A stretch of DNA of 64,000 bases from an uncultured delta proteobacterium (lineage in GTDB: Bacteria > Bdellovibrionota_C > UBA2361 > OMII01). The stretch's first letter is position 1. Every line of letters begins with the position of its first letter. Both the position numbers and the translations under genes were made by a program. A model generated the notes under the pieces. That model was not told where the DNA came from and searched no databases. It saw nothing but the letters and a program-made list of their open reading frames with translations. The stretch lies in assembly GCA_903904735.1 (NCBI GenBank), contig CAIVDM010000015.1, positions 1 to 64,000 of the forward strand. Direction: 5' to 3'. Shown here in pieces: positions 43,680-51,472 of the stretch.

Positions 43680-45818
43680 ATGTCTCTCGTTTTTATAAAC
43701 ATTTACTTAAATCGGTGGTCGCGCGCCTTCGCGCGGGCAAGCAGCATCGCGCTCCTTGCTGTCACATTGCCGCTGGAAAGAGGAGTCGCGGACCAGCGAG
43801 AATTGCCGAATCAGCGTTCAGCGGTGGACGTGGTTCTCGTCTTTGACGCGTCAGGAAGCATGCTCAAGACCGACCCGCGGAATCTGCGCTTCGAGGGCGC
43901 GAAGCTTCTACTTTCGTTTCTTAGTGATAGTGATCGTATCTCGGTAGTTCGATTCGCTGATTCAGCGAAAATTGTTAGAGACTTGGGCCAGTACTCAAAG
44001 AGTATGGCGCCGCAGTTTATGGAACAAATCCAAACCATCGCGCCCGAGGGGCAGTACTCTGACCTGTCAGAGGGAATTAAACTCGCCAAGGCGGTGCTCG
44101 ACGCGAGTCATCACGCGGAAGCGCAAAAGCTTATCGTGCTGCTCTCTGACGGCAAGATGGAGCCGGACCCCAAAATCAGTCCCGCCTTCGCTCGGACATT
44201 GGAGCTTGTGCATGATCTATTGCCTGACTTGAAGGCGAAGGAGACGAAGGTTTTTACCCTCGCGTTTAGCGAGTTCGCCGATCGACCGCTTCTTTCCGAG
44301 ATCGCGGCGGCTACTGATGGACTAACATGGTATACGGCGACGCCCGAGGATCTGCACCGCTCATTCGCCGAGTTGTTCCTGGCGGTCAAGCGACCGCAGG
44401 TGGTCGCTCAAACTGGCCGAGGATTTAAAATTGACGATGATGTGGAGGAGGCCACCTTCTACATAAATCGCGAGCCTGGAAATATGCTCTCGTTAATTCC
44501 TCCCAAGGGTGAGCTGCTCTCTCTCGCTAAGCATCCAGATTGGGTCACATGGTTTTCCGGCCAGAACTTCGATGTTATTACCCTCAAAGAGCCTGATCCA
44601 GGTGACTGGAGAGTGACCGGTACCGAGCATTCCGATGGCTTCGCCACAGTCTTAACAGATCTAAAAGTCTTGACTGACTGGCCATTAGTGGTGCGTTCAG
44701 GTGACACGCCACTTGTTCAGGCGCGTCTATACGAACAGAGTAAGCCTGTATCGTTGCCCGAAATGAGTGAGGTATTAAAGTTTGGGGTGCAGATCGCGCG
44801 CACGGATCAGGTCGCCACGCCGATGTTTCAGGAGGCGCTCCGAGACGATGGCAAAGGCGGAGACAAGGTGGCGTTGGATGGCATCTTTTCGATACCGGTG
44901 CGCCTTGATCAGATAGGTGAATACAAGCTCACCATAGTCGCCAAGTCGCCGACATTCGTGAAAAGTCAGCAAATACCATTCTCGGTGAGACCGCGACTTG
45001 TCTCGCTTGAGGTTGGCGCGAGCCATGATAATCATGATTACGACGATACCCCCAAAGAACCCGCCGAGAGTGGACATGAGGTTCAGGCAGTGGGAGCGCG
45101 TGTGAACGAGGATTCAACGCTGCGCGTACGTGTCAGCAAGGAGACGCTCGCGTACAAAGAGGCCGAGATTGTCGTTGAATTACTATCTTCCGACCGTCGC
45201 AAAATAAAGATTCCTATGAAACGGGACGGCGACAGCGCGTTAGTGTATTCGACTACGCTCCATCATGTGAATGAGGATGGGGAATACACGGCGACCGCGT
45301 TCTTGCGTGGATTAACCAAAAAAGGGGAGGGGATCGAGGCTGCTAGTAGGTCCATACGAGTCATGTTCGCGCGTCAATCCAAAGAGGAGCCAACGCCAGA
45401 GCACATAGTTGTGGAGCCTAAAGAGGAGAAGAAGGCGGCGTCCCCGGTGATTCCGATAGTCCCGATCGGAATCGTGATTGGGCTCGGGTCTCTCGCCGCG
45501 GTCGCCTTGATGTCGAGAACAAAAAAGCAGGCGAAATCGAGCGCGTCGTCCGTGGGGAAATACGTGCCGCACAAGCAATTAATAGACGCGATCTCCACGT
45601 TGGAGGAAAAGATCTCAACAACTTCTGTTGAGATAAACGATCCGATCTTTAGTATGTTAGATAAGCAGGGTGACGTGGTCGCGCCGAGAACGAGCTCCGC
45701 CCAAGCTGAAGTTCGTCAACCAGGAGATGCTGAGGAAAAGAGCGCCGTAGCTCCACAGGCACAAGATAGCGCGGTCACCCAGGAATCCGTGATGGCCGCG
45801 TTACCTGATGATGTATAA
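43680..45818 (+). CDS. von Willebrand factor A domain membrane protein
   Basis: The 712-residue protein has an N-terminal signal segment (ASSIALLAVTLPLERGVA). A vWA domain at about residues 45-240 has the MIDAS motif VFDASGSM near residue 55, and LIVLLSDGKMEPD at the far side. A beta-rich, Ig-like region follows to about 560, then a transmembrane helix at about 589-610 (PIGIVIGLGSLAAVALM) and a cytosolic tail. The topology places the vWA domain in the periplasm. AGGG stands 5 nt before the ATG. The next gene follows after 3 nt. The ligand and role are unknown. Confidence 0.85.
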   Translation: MSLVFINIYLNRWSRAFARASSIALLAVTLPLERGVADQRELPNQRSAVDVVLVFDASGSMLKTDPRNLRFEGAKLLLSFLSDSDRISVVRFADSAKIVRDLGQYSKSMAPQFMEQIQTIAPEGQYSDLSEGIKLAKAVLDASHHAEAQKLIVLLSDGKMEPDPKISPAFARTLELVHDLLPDLKAKETKVFTLAFSEFADRPLLSEIAAATDGLTWYTATPEDLHRSFAELFLAVKRPQVVAQTGRGFKIDDDVEEATFYINREPGNMLSLIPPKGELLSLAKHPDWVTWFSGQNFDVITLKEPDPGDWRVTGTEHSDGFATVLTDLKVLTDWPLVVRSGDTPLVQARLYEQSKPVSLPEMSEVLKFGVQIARTDQVATPMFQEALRDDGKGGDKVALDGIFSIPVRLDQIGEYKLTIVAKSPTFVKSQQIPFSVRPRLVSLEVGASHDNHDYDDTPKEPAESGHEVQAVGARVNEDSTLRVRVSKETLAYKEAEIVVELLSSDRRKIKIPMKRDGDSALVYSTTLHHVNEDGEYTATAFLRGLTKKGEGIEAASRSIRVMFARQSKEEPTPEHIVVEPKEEKKAASPVIPIVPIGIVIGLGSLAAVALMSRTKKQAKSSASSVGKYVPHKQLIDAISTLEEKISTTSVEINDPIFSMLDKQGDVVAPRTSSAQAEVRQPGDAEEKSAVAPQAQDSAVTQESVMAALPDDV

Positions 45819-45821
45819 GTT

Positions 45822-46487
45822 ATGTCGATTTTGATAATTATCGCTGGATTTATTCAAGGTTGCGCTGTTGGCGCGTTCGTTTTTAATCGTGCGCGTCACG
45901 TTAATGATAATAAGTTAGCTGATTACGAACTCTTAACTGACGAGGTTCGCCAGAAGCTTGATCTGTGGACTAAGGTGGACTCAATTCGAGTCGAGCTAGC
46001 GGGAGAGGATGAGTTCTCCTCCTGCGCTAAGAAGTTCCTCGGCGCTCGTGAGTCGCTTAAAGCTGAGAGAGGCCGTGTGACAATCACGCAGGCTGAGCTT
46101 GAGTCGGTGGAAGGAAGGCTTCGAGAGCTGGAGGAAATAACGCGAGAGCTTGAAGCGAGCACCATGGAGACTAAGGAAGAGCTAAAGATACTTCAGCGCA
46201 AAGAGATGGACCTTAAGGAAAGGAATGATGGTCTCCGCACGCAGATAGCGGAATCGACCGATAAGATGGACGCGTTAATGGCGGAAATAGAGATGACCGC
46301 GCAGATGCAGGAACAGGTCGCGGTCATGAAGAGCGAGTTGCTGCGCGCCGAAGAACAGATTGAAACGCTCTTAAATGAGATTCAAATCAGTAATGAGCAA
46401 TACTTTAACTTGAAGCGACGATACGACGCCCTTGACGTTGAGTACGCGCAGCTCTATCAGCAGTTAACTGAGCAACTAGGTCGCTAG
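45822..46487 (+). CDS. Membrane-anchored coiled-coil protein, unknown
   Basis: The 221-residue product has one N-terminal helix (MSILIIIAGFIQGCAVGAFVF), which also resembles a lipobox-containing signal (IIAGFIQGC). About 130 residues of heptad-repeat coiled coil follow (75-215, rich in Glu, Leu and Lys). The 3-nt gap to the vWA gene suggests one operon and partner proteins. No family is recognised. Coiled-coil sequences attract false matches, so function should not be guessed from similarity alone. Confidence 0.75.
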   Translation: MSILIIIAGFIQGCAVGAFVFNRARHVNDNKLADYELLTDEVRQKLDLWTKVDSIRVELAGEDEFSSCAKKFLGARESLKAERGRVTITQAELESVEGRLRELEEITRELEASTMETKEELKILQRKEMDLKERNDGLRTQIAESTDKMDALMAEIEMTAQMQEQVAVMKSELLRAEEQIETLLNEIQISNEQYFNLKRRYDALDVEYAQLYQQLTEQLGR

Positions 46488-46504
46488 CGAAGGCTCGCCT
46501 AATC

Positions 46505-46519
46505 CCCTCAAAATGAGGG
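46505..46519. terminator. Hairpin between convergent genes
   Basis: CCCTCA (46505-46510) and TGAGGG (46514-46519) form a perfect 6-bp stem with an AAA loop between the coiled-coil gene and priA, which face each other. It could end both transcripts, but no T-run follows on either strand. Confidence 0.35.
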
Positions 46520-46533
46520 CGCCGAGTGAAATC

Positions 46534-48825
46534 TCAGAGCATATCCTGCGGATCGAGGTCATAAGCGATTCTCACGGCCTTGTTGCTAATGGAATCTCGC
46601 TTAACTTGGCGCATTACGTTCTGAAGAATTGGAGCTGATGGGGATTTGGCGAGGATGTGGTAGCGCCACAAACCCCGAATTTTCTCAATCGGCGCGGGAG
46701 CGGGACCGAGAATCGTGACCTGGTGTTTCTCGCCATACTGCGCGGCTACGCGCGCTATGTTGACGGCGTGACTCAACGCCGCTGATCGGTCTTCCGCTGA
46801 GATAACGATCCGTAGAAGCTTTTGGAAAGGGGGATATCCCAGGTCTCGGCGAATGGCGAGCTCTGAATCCGCGAAGCCAATAAAATCGCTCTGCGTGGTG
46901 TGTACAACACTTGGATGTGTCGGAACGCGCGTTTGAAGAACAACGTGTCCTTGTTTTTCACGGCGACCCGCTCGGCCGGCTACCTGTGTGAGTAGTTGAA
47001 ACCCCTTTTCCGCCGCCCTGAAGTCGGGCATGTGTAAGCCCACATCGCAATCGACAATACCCACAAAGGTAACATCGGGTAAGTCGTGCCCCTTGGCGAT
47101 CATTTGTGTTCCGACCAGGATATCGAGCTCCTTTTGACGGACTTTCTGCAGTATCTCCACGTAGTCAGCGATAGTGGAGGCGGTGTCGCGATCGAGCTTT
47201 CCGATGCGGGCCTTAGGTAATAAACTCGCGAGTTCCTCAAATACGCGCTCGGTACCTGATCCACGCAGCGCGAAGAGCGGCTCTTCATCTTTCATGGTGG
47301 AGGCGGTCTTTCCGCACCCATGGCAAACAATGGGTGGTACCATGGAAAAGTTGCATTGATGGCAGAGTAGGCTGTTGCCGTTCTGATGATATGTAAGCGT
47401 GACACTGCAGTGTGGACACCCAATGACATGTTCACAAGAGGAGCACTGCAGATAGCTGGCGAAACCACGACGATTAAAGAGGATAAACGCTTGTTCCCCG
47501 CGCTCGAGGGTCTGTGTGAGCGACTTGAGAAGGCGCGGAGAGACGCTTTTCGACGCCATCTCCCAAGGTTTAACACCGTTGAGATCCACAATCTCAAACT
47601 TTGGTCGAGGGGCGGTGTAATACTGTTGAGCTAGCTTTAAATACGTATACTTACCACTTGTTCCGCGCTGATATGTTTCGAGTGAGGGAGTCGCTGAGCC
47701 CAACACTACCGGACAACGTGATAGCTTCGCTCGAACCAACGCCAGGTCGCGGGCGTGATAGCGGATTCCTTCTCCCTGCTTAAAGGAGGAATCGTGCTCC
47801 TCATCGACGATTATGACACCGAGGTCGTTGAGAGGCGCGAATATGGCCGACCGAGCGCCGATGGCGATTCGCACTTTATTGGTCGACAAGTTCTCCCAGT
47901 GCCTCCAGCGCTCGGACGCTTTGAGACTACTATGTAGAACGGCGACAGGTTGCCCCAAGCGGGCGATAAATCGATCGGTCAGTTGCGGCGTCAGCGCTAT
48001 TTCGGGCACGATCACGAGCGCCGAACGACCCTGCCTAAGGGCGTGAATAATTAACTCGAGATATACCTCAGTTTTTCCGCTTCCTGTCACGCCGTGAAGC
48101 AAGAACGTCGAGAATATCGAATTATTCACCGCGCCTTCAATGGCGTGAACCGCGGTGAGTTGTTCCGCGTTAAGGGTCGACGAGCGTTGAAAGGACTCCA
48201 GGGGAGCTGAAACATGCGCGCTCTCGGATTCAGATACCTTCTGAAGGACTCCCTTTTTGACGAGCGCGGCGACTATCGCGCTTGACGCGCCACATCCTCC
48301 CTTTATCTCTGAAGCCAGGCACGGTCTTCGCGCCGTCCGCAAAAAATCGATTGTCTTGCGCTGTCCCTCCGACAGCCGCTGTTGGGAAATGTCGCATTCG
48401 GGTGACAAGATGAAGAGAGGGACTTGGCGGCTGTAGGCGGGCGTGGGTACAGCGAGGTCAAGAATTCTCGAAAGCGGCTCAGCGTAATATTTTGAGACCC
48501 ATGAAAAGAACGAAAGCTGCTCCTCATTGAACGCGTGGGCAGTAAGCGCGTCCCCGCCGACGCGCTTGATGGTGATTGAGCGGCGTGACATTTCCGCGAG
48601 CGACACGGTTTCTCTCGAGGAGTTTACGGATACCACAAAAGCGTTTGTGGTCCTACGACCGAGAGATACCTGTACGACATCACCCACTTTTAGGTTCGGG
48701 TGTTCGCGAAGCTCATACTGATACAAGAACTCCGCTTCGAGTGGTGGCACAACCGCCGTGAATAGACCCATCGTCGATGTGTCGATCTGAGGAGCCTGTG
48801 ATGTGGGAAATAGGGACTCGGTCAT
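46534..48825 (-). CDS. priA: Primosomal replication restart helicase PriA
   Basis: This superfamily 2 helicase reloads the replisome at collapsed forks. The 763-residue chain has an N-terminal DNA-binding domain (GLFTAVVPPLEAEFLYQY). Walker A is LHGVTGSGKTEVYLEL and the DEAH-like box is VIIVDEEHDSSFKQGEG. The eight-cysteine zinc module begins CSSCEHVIGCPHC and ends VCHGCG. GTQMIAKGHDLPDVTFVGIVDCD and QVAGRAGRREKQG close the helicase core. The frame is open to 48927, but conserved sequence begins after ATG 48825. ATG 48771 is another possible start. All catalytic motifs are intact. Confidence 0.94.
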   Translation of the reverse strand: MTESLFPTSQAPQIDTSTMGLFTAVVPPLEAEFLYQYELREHPNLKVGDVVQVSLGRRTTNAFVVSVNSSRETVSLAEMSRRSITIKRVGGDALTAHAFNEEQLSFFSWVSKYYAEPLSRILDLAVPTPAYSRQVPLFILSPECDISQQRLSEGQRKTIDFLRTARRPCLASEIKGGCGASSAIVAALVKKGVLQKVSESESAHVSAPLESFQRSSTLNAEQLTAVHAIEGAVNNSIFSTFLLHGVTGSGKTEVYLELIIHALRQGRSALVIVPEIALTPQLTDRFIARLGQPVAVLHSSLKASERWRHWENLSTNKVRIAIGARSAIFAPLNDLGVIIVDEEHDSSFKQGEGIRYHARDLALVRAKLSRCPVVLGSATPSLETYQRGTSGKYTYLKLAQQYYTAPRPKFEIVDLNGVKPWEMASKSVSPRLLKSLTQTLERGEQAFILFNRRGFASYLQCSSCEHVIGCPHCSVTLTYHQNGNSLLCHQCNFSMVPPIVCHGCGKTASTMKDEEPLFALRGSGTERVFEELASLLPKARIGKLDRDTASTIADYVEILQKVRQKELDILVGTQMIAKGHDLPDVTFVGIVDCDVGLHMPDFRAAEKGFQLLTQVAGRAGRREKQGHVVLQTRVPTHPSVVHTTQSDFIGFADSELAIRRDLGYPPFQKLLRIVISAEDRSAALSHAVNIARVAAQYGEKHQVTILGPAPAPIEKIRGLWRYHILAKSPSAPILQNVMRQVKRDSISNKAVRIAYDLDPQDML

Positions 48826-48966
48826 AGTGTGTCGCGACTTCGAGTGAAGCGACCCACGATCCGCTTTCACGGCGGAGAGGAGGTCGCTTCGCCTCCTTAA
48901 GGTAGCGTGATGCCTATGGGCGAGCAAGCGTGTCGTCGCTCAGGAACGTGGTGTCAAAGACCGACC

Positions 48967-48994
48967 TGTCGTAAATCTCGCAACAAATACGACA
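48967..48994. promoter_or_regulatory. Inverted repeat upstream of the pil genes
   Basis: TGTCGTA (48967-48973) and TACGACA (48988-48994) form a perfect 7-bp inverted repeat with a 14-nt spacer, 63 nt before the pilM-like start. A TATATC at about 49003 could be a -10. Size and spacing suit a dimeric regulator, but this is inferred. Confidence 0.3.
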
Positions 48995-49056
48995 AATGAT
49001 CGATATATCTGCTCGTCGACATTGCGAAATTGAGTGATAGATGGAGCGAGGTCAAA

Positions 49057-49965
49057 ATGTCAAAGGTTTACGCTGCCCTTGGTTTCCATGAATCTCGTTT
49101 GGAGATCGCTCTCCTGCGCCAATTAGAAGATGGTGAGAGGCATCTTGCCTTGAGGAGCGTTCCTTTGCGTCACGGTCTTATATGCGCTGATTCAGGTAGG
49201 CTCGTATGTCAAAAGGAGCTTAGTAAACTTATTCAAGAGGAAGTGGGAAACGCGGTGTATGGCCGCTCAGTCGATGTCATGATTGGTATTTCCGACAATC
49301 TGTGCCGTACTCGGAAACTTCGTCTGACGACGGAAAGCCATCCCGAAAGACAATCCTCGGTCTTGGGTGAGCTGTCCTCTCAGATGGATCCTGTAGTGGA
49401 TATGTTTCCAAGGAAGTCGCTCGCTAGCTCTGGCGGTGAGGCGTTTATAGTCTCCTGTCCTAGGGAAGATATCATGCGGTACGTGTCCGCGGTTGATCGG
49501 AAAGGATGGATTCTAAGCAGCCTCACTCCGCTTATGGTAGCGCGATATAATTACCTGATTCCGCGCTCTCCGCGCGTGAACAAGGGGCAATTGCTCCTTG
49601 TTCACGCGTGTCAGAGTGCCTGTGATATAGCTCTCTGGTCGGATGAATTACTCCTGTATCGTGAGCATCTGATACGACATGATATCCGCGACGGGTGGGC
49701 ATTCGCGTGTGACAAGCGAGTTCAACAGGTAGAGGCCCGCATTGAGGCAGACTATACGGTCGTGGTGCGTGCCCCGCGTGAGCTCAGGAGCTTGATCGAC
49801 GAGCGGCCCACTGCGCGACGAACCTCAGGCGAGGATGATGAAGATGAGTGCTCACTGGCGCGCACGATAGAGGGAGAAGTTGAGTCGCTCTCTCTGGGAT
49901 ACTTCGACGCTACCCTCGGTTTATTGGCGCAAGGTATCCGCCATCAGGGGAGTCGCTGTGATTGA
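49057..49965 (+). CDS. pilM: Degenerate PilM-like protein of the type IV pilus cluster
   Basis: The 302-residue cytosolic protein sits directly before pilN and pilO, where PilM belongs. The fold pattern matches (ALGFHESRLEIALLRQ at the start; GQLLLVHACQSACDIALWSDELLLYREHL near residue 180). The actin-like nucleotide motifs are lost: the first should read like GIDIGSSxxK, and the second like VDIGAxxT. Known PilM is an actin-like ATPase of about 350 residues that binds the N-terminus of PilN, so this form may act only as a scaffold. GAGG 5-6 nt before ATG 49057 decides the start over TTG 49030. Identification rests mainly on context. Confidence 0.6.
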   Translation: MSKVYAALGFHESRLEIALLRQLEDGERHLALRSVPLRHGLICADSGRLVCQKELSKLIQEEVGNAVYGRSVDVMIGISDNLCRTRKLRLTTESHPERQSSVLGELSSQMDPVVDMFPRKSLASSGGEAFIVSCPREDIMRYVSAVDRKGWILSSLTPLMVARYNYLIPRSPRVNKGQLLLVHACQSACDIALWSDELLLYREHLIRHDIRDGWAFACDKRVQQVEARIEADYTVVVRAPRELRSLIDERPTARRTSGEDDEDECSLARTIEGEVESLSLGYFDATLGLLAQGIRHQGSRCD

Positions 49966-50524
49966 GATAGATCTACGACCGATCGACGTTATTCGCCGAG
50001 CAGCTGGGACGTCTCGCCTTCTCGCCCTCTCGGATGTGATCGCGCGTTTCGCGCGAAGCGTATTACCGCTTATCTGCGCGCTGACATATCTGCGATTTTC
50101 GACGGCAGCTATCTCCGCGGCGAAAAAAGCCCAGCACATGGAACTGCGCCAGTTGAGCGATAGTAGTGTTGAGAAAGCGAAGCAAAAACGGCGGGAAACG
50201 AATAGTAAGTTGAGGGCGCGCCAGGCACGCGAGCGTGCGATCGCGCTGGATAGGCTATTCGTCGCTTTAGAGAGCGTGTCAACACCAGAGGTGTCTCTGG
50301 TGGAGCTGAGCGCGCGGGGAAGTTCTGTAGTGCTGAAGGGCGAGGTCGCGGATATTTCTACACTTCATTCTTTCTTGTCGGAGCTAGCGCGGCATACAAA
50401 AGGACCTGACACGACAGTTGAATCGACGCCAGATGATGTCTCCAATCAAAAGAAGCGGCATAGTCGATTCCGAGTGAGCGCTCAGTTAGCTAGTTACCCA
50501 CCAGAAGCGGACCGAAACGGATAG
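49958..50524 (+). CDS. pilN: PilN-like type IV pilus inner-membrane protein
   Basis: The 188-residue protein begins VIEIDLRPIDVIRR, corresponding to the conserved INLLP-type N-terminus that PilM binds. A transmembrane helix follows (about residues 20-48, FARSVLPLICALTYLRF), then a coiled-coil stretch rich in Lys and Arg, then a small periplasmic domain (VSLVELSARGSSVVLKGEVADISTLHSFLSEL) typical of PilN. The start is GTG with GGGGAG 6 nt upstream; the open frame to 49880 is ignored. It overlaps the pilM-like gene by 8 nt. Confidence 0.75.
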   Translation: MIEIDLRPIDVIRRAAGTSRLLALSDVIARFARSVLPLICALTYLRFSTAAISAAKKAQHMELRQLSDSSVEKAKQKRRETNSKLRARQARERAIALDRLFVALESVSTPEVSLVELSARGSSVVLKGEVADISTLHSFLSELARHTKGPDTTVESTPDDVSNQKKRHSRFRVSAQLASYPPEADRNG

Positions 50525-50527
50525 CGC

Positions 50528-51112
50528 ATGAATATTCATCTAATCCACGGAAGCCTTATCCAGAGACTCGGAGCTCTCGAGCAAAAGTGTTTTGATCGTC
50601 TCTGTCGCGGCGTACCGCTCCTGCGCCCGTTCGTAACGGCTCTCCTGCTGGTGCGATTAGGACACGCTTTTTATGACTATGTATGCGTCAGTGAGCAGGT
50701 CTTGATGATAGAGGATGCGCTAGCCCGGACCCGCGGAGAGTTCGCTCGCAAACCAGCCGCTCAGATCCCGAATAACAGGGTACAGGGTGAGATTGATACC
50801 CCTCGTGGAGGAGGGGCCTCTGGCGCAGCTACGCTTGAGGTGATTAATCGGATCGCGGTGGCTCATGGAATAGATCTGGAAGAGATGCAGTCTGGAGTCC
50901 GGTGCGCTTTGGACGACCCCATGTCGTCGCGACAAATTCAAATCGCGTTTCGATCAAGCTTCAATCAGCTTCGTGAGTTCAACCAGAGTCTGAATCACGA
51001 AGCCTCAACTCTCGTTACAGAGTCGTTACAGATGGAGCGTAGTTCCTCATTAGTTTCACCCGCGATAATAGCGGCGAGGATATGCATCAGTGTTGTAACA
51101 AAAACGTCATAA
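50528..51112 (+). CDS. pilO: PilO-like type IV pilus inner-membrane protein
   Basis: The 194-residue bitopic protein has one helix near residues 32-52 (PFVTALLLVRLGHAFYDYV), then a coiled-coil-like linker, and a small periplasmic domain (EVINRIAVAHGIDLEEMQ and IQIAFRSSFNQLREFNQSL). The last part matches the ferredoxin-like PilO/GspM pattern. It starts 3 nt after pilN and should pair with PilN in the alignment complex. The similarity is weak, so the call depends on position. Confidence 0.68.
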   Translation: MNIHLIHGSLIQRLGALEQKCFDRLCRGVPLLRPFVTALLLVRLGHAFYDYVCVSEQVLMIEDALARTRGEFARKPAAQIPNNRVQGEIDTPRGGGASGAATLEVINRIAVAHGIDLEEMQSGVRCALDDPMSSRQIQIAFRSSFNQLREFNQSLNHEASTLVTESLQMERSSSLVSPAIIAARICISVVTKTS

Positions 51113-51390
51113 TTCGGCCAAAAAACGCGTATTAGAAAGCACCTGTATTAAACATGTGTTATAAAACCAACCTCATCTAAGCCCGATTATCACTGCTGGC
51201 GAACAATCCAAGAGTAAGACGCGCGGAACTTCAGAATTTCGATCCTTTTATCTCCGGTTCACCATCTCATCCCTCAGTACCTGAATATCAATGGAAGATG
51301 CGCGCTTTTGTTGTTCTTCCAAGTAAAGAGACGTTTGAGTGCGCGGCGGTAATTTAGATTGCCGACACTGAGACACAAGGCGGCCGAGGG
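51113..51390. other. Gap where pilP would be expected
   Basis: Between pilO and pilQ lie 360 nt without an ORF that could encode the PilP lipoprotein found at this place in most pil operons. I see no remnant of it. GGTAAT/ATTGCC near 51344 forms a small hairpin. The 3' part (51391-51472) forms the structured pilQ leader. Confidence 0.45.
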
Positions 51391-51472
51391 AGCTTCACAA
51401 CCTCAGCAAAGCTTGGGGCCGAGCAGGGAATGCTATCGGCAGTAGCAGTGAAGCTTACTCAAAGGATGAGTC
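51391..51472 (+). promoter_or_regulatory. Structured pilQ leader with the SD core in a hairpin loop
   Basis: AGCTTCAC (51391-51398) pairs perfectly with GTGAAGCT (51448-51455). It encloses a second hairpin made of GCCG/CGGC (51418-51421, 51437-51440) and AGCA/TGCT (51422-51425, 51431-51434) with loop GGGAA. Then ACTCA (51457-51461) and TGAGT (51467-51471) form a 5-bp stem whose 5-nt loop is AAGGA, the ribosome-binding core, 6 nt before ATG 51473. This could be a translational switch for the secretin gene. It is read by eye only. Confidence 0.4.
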
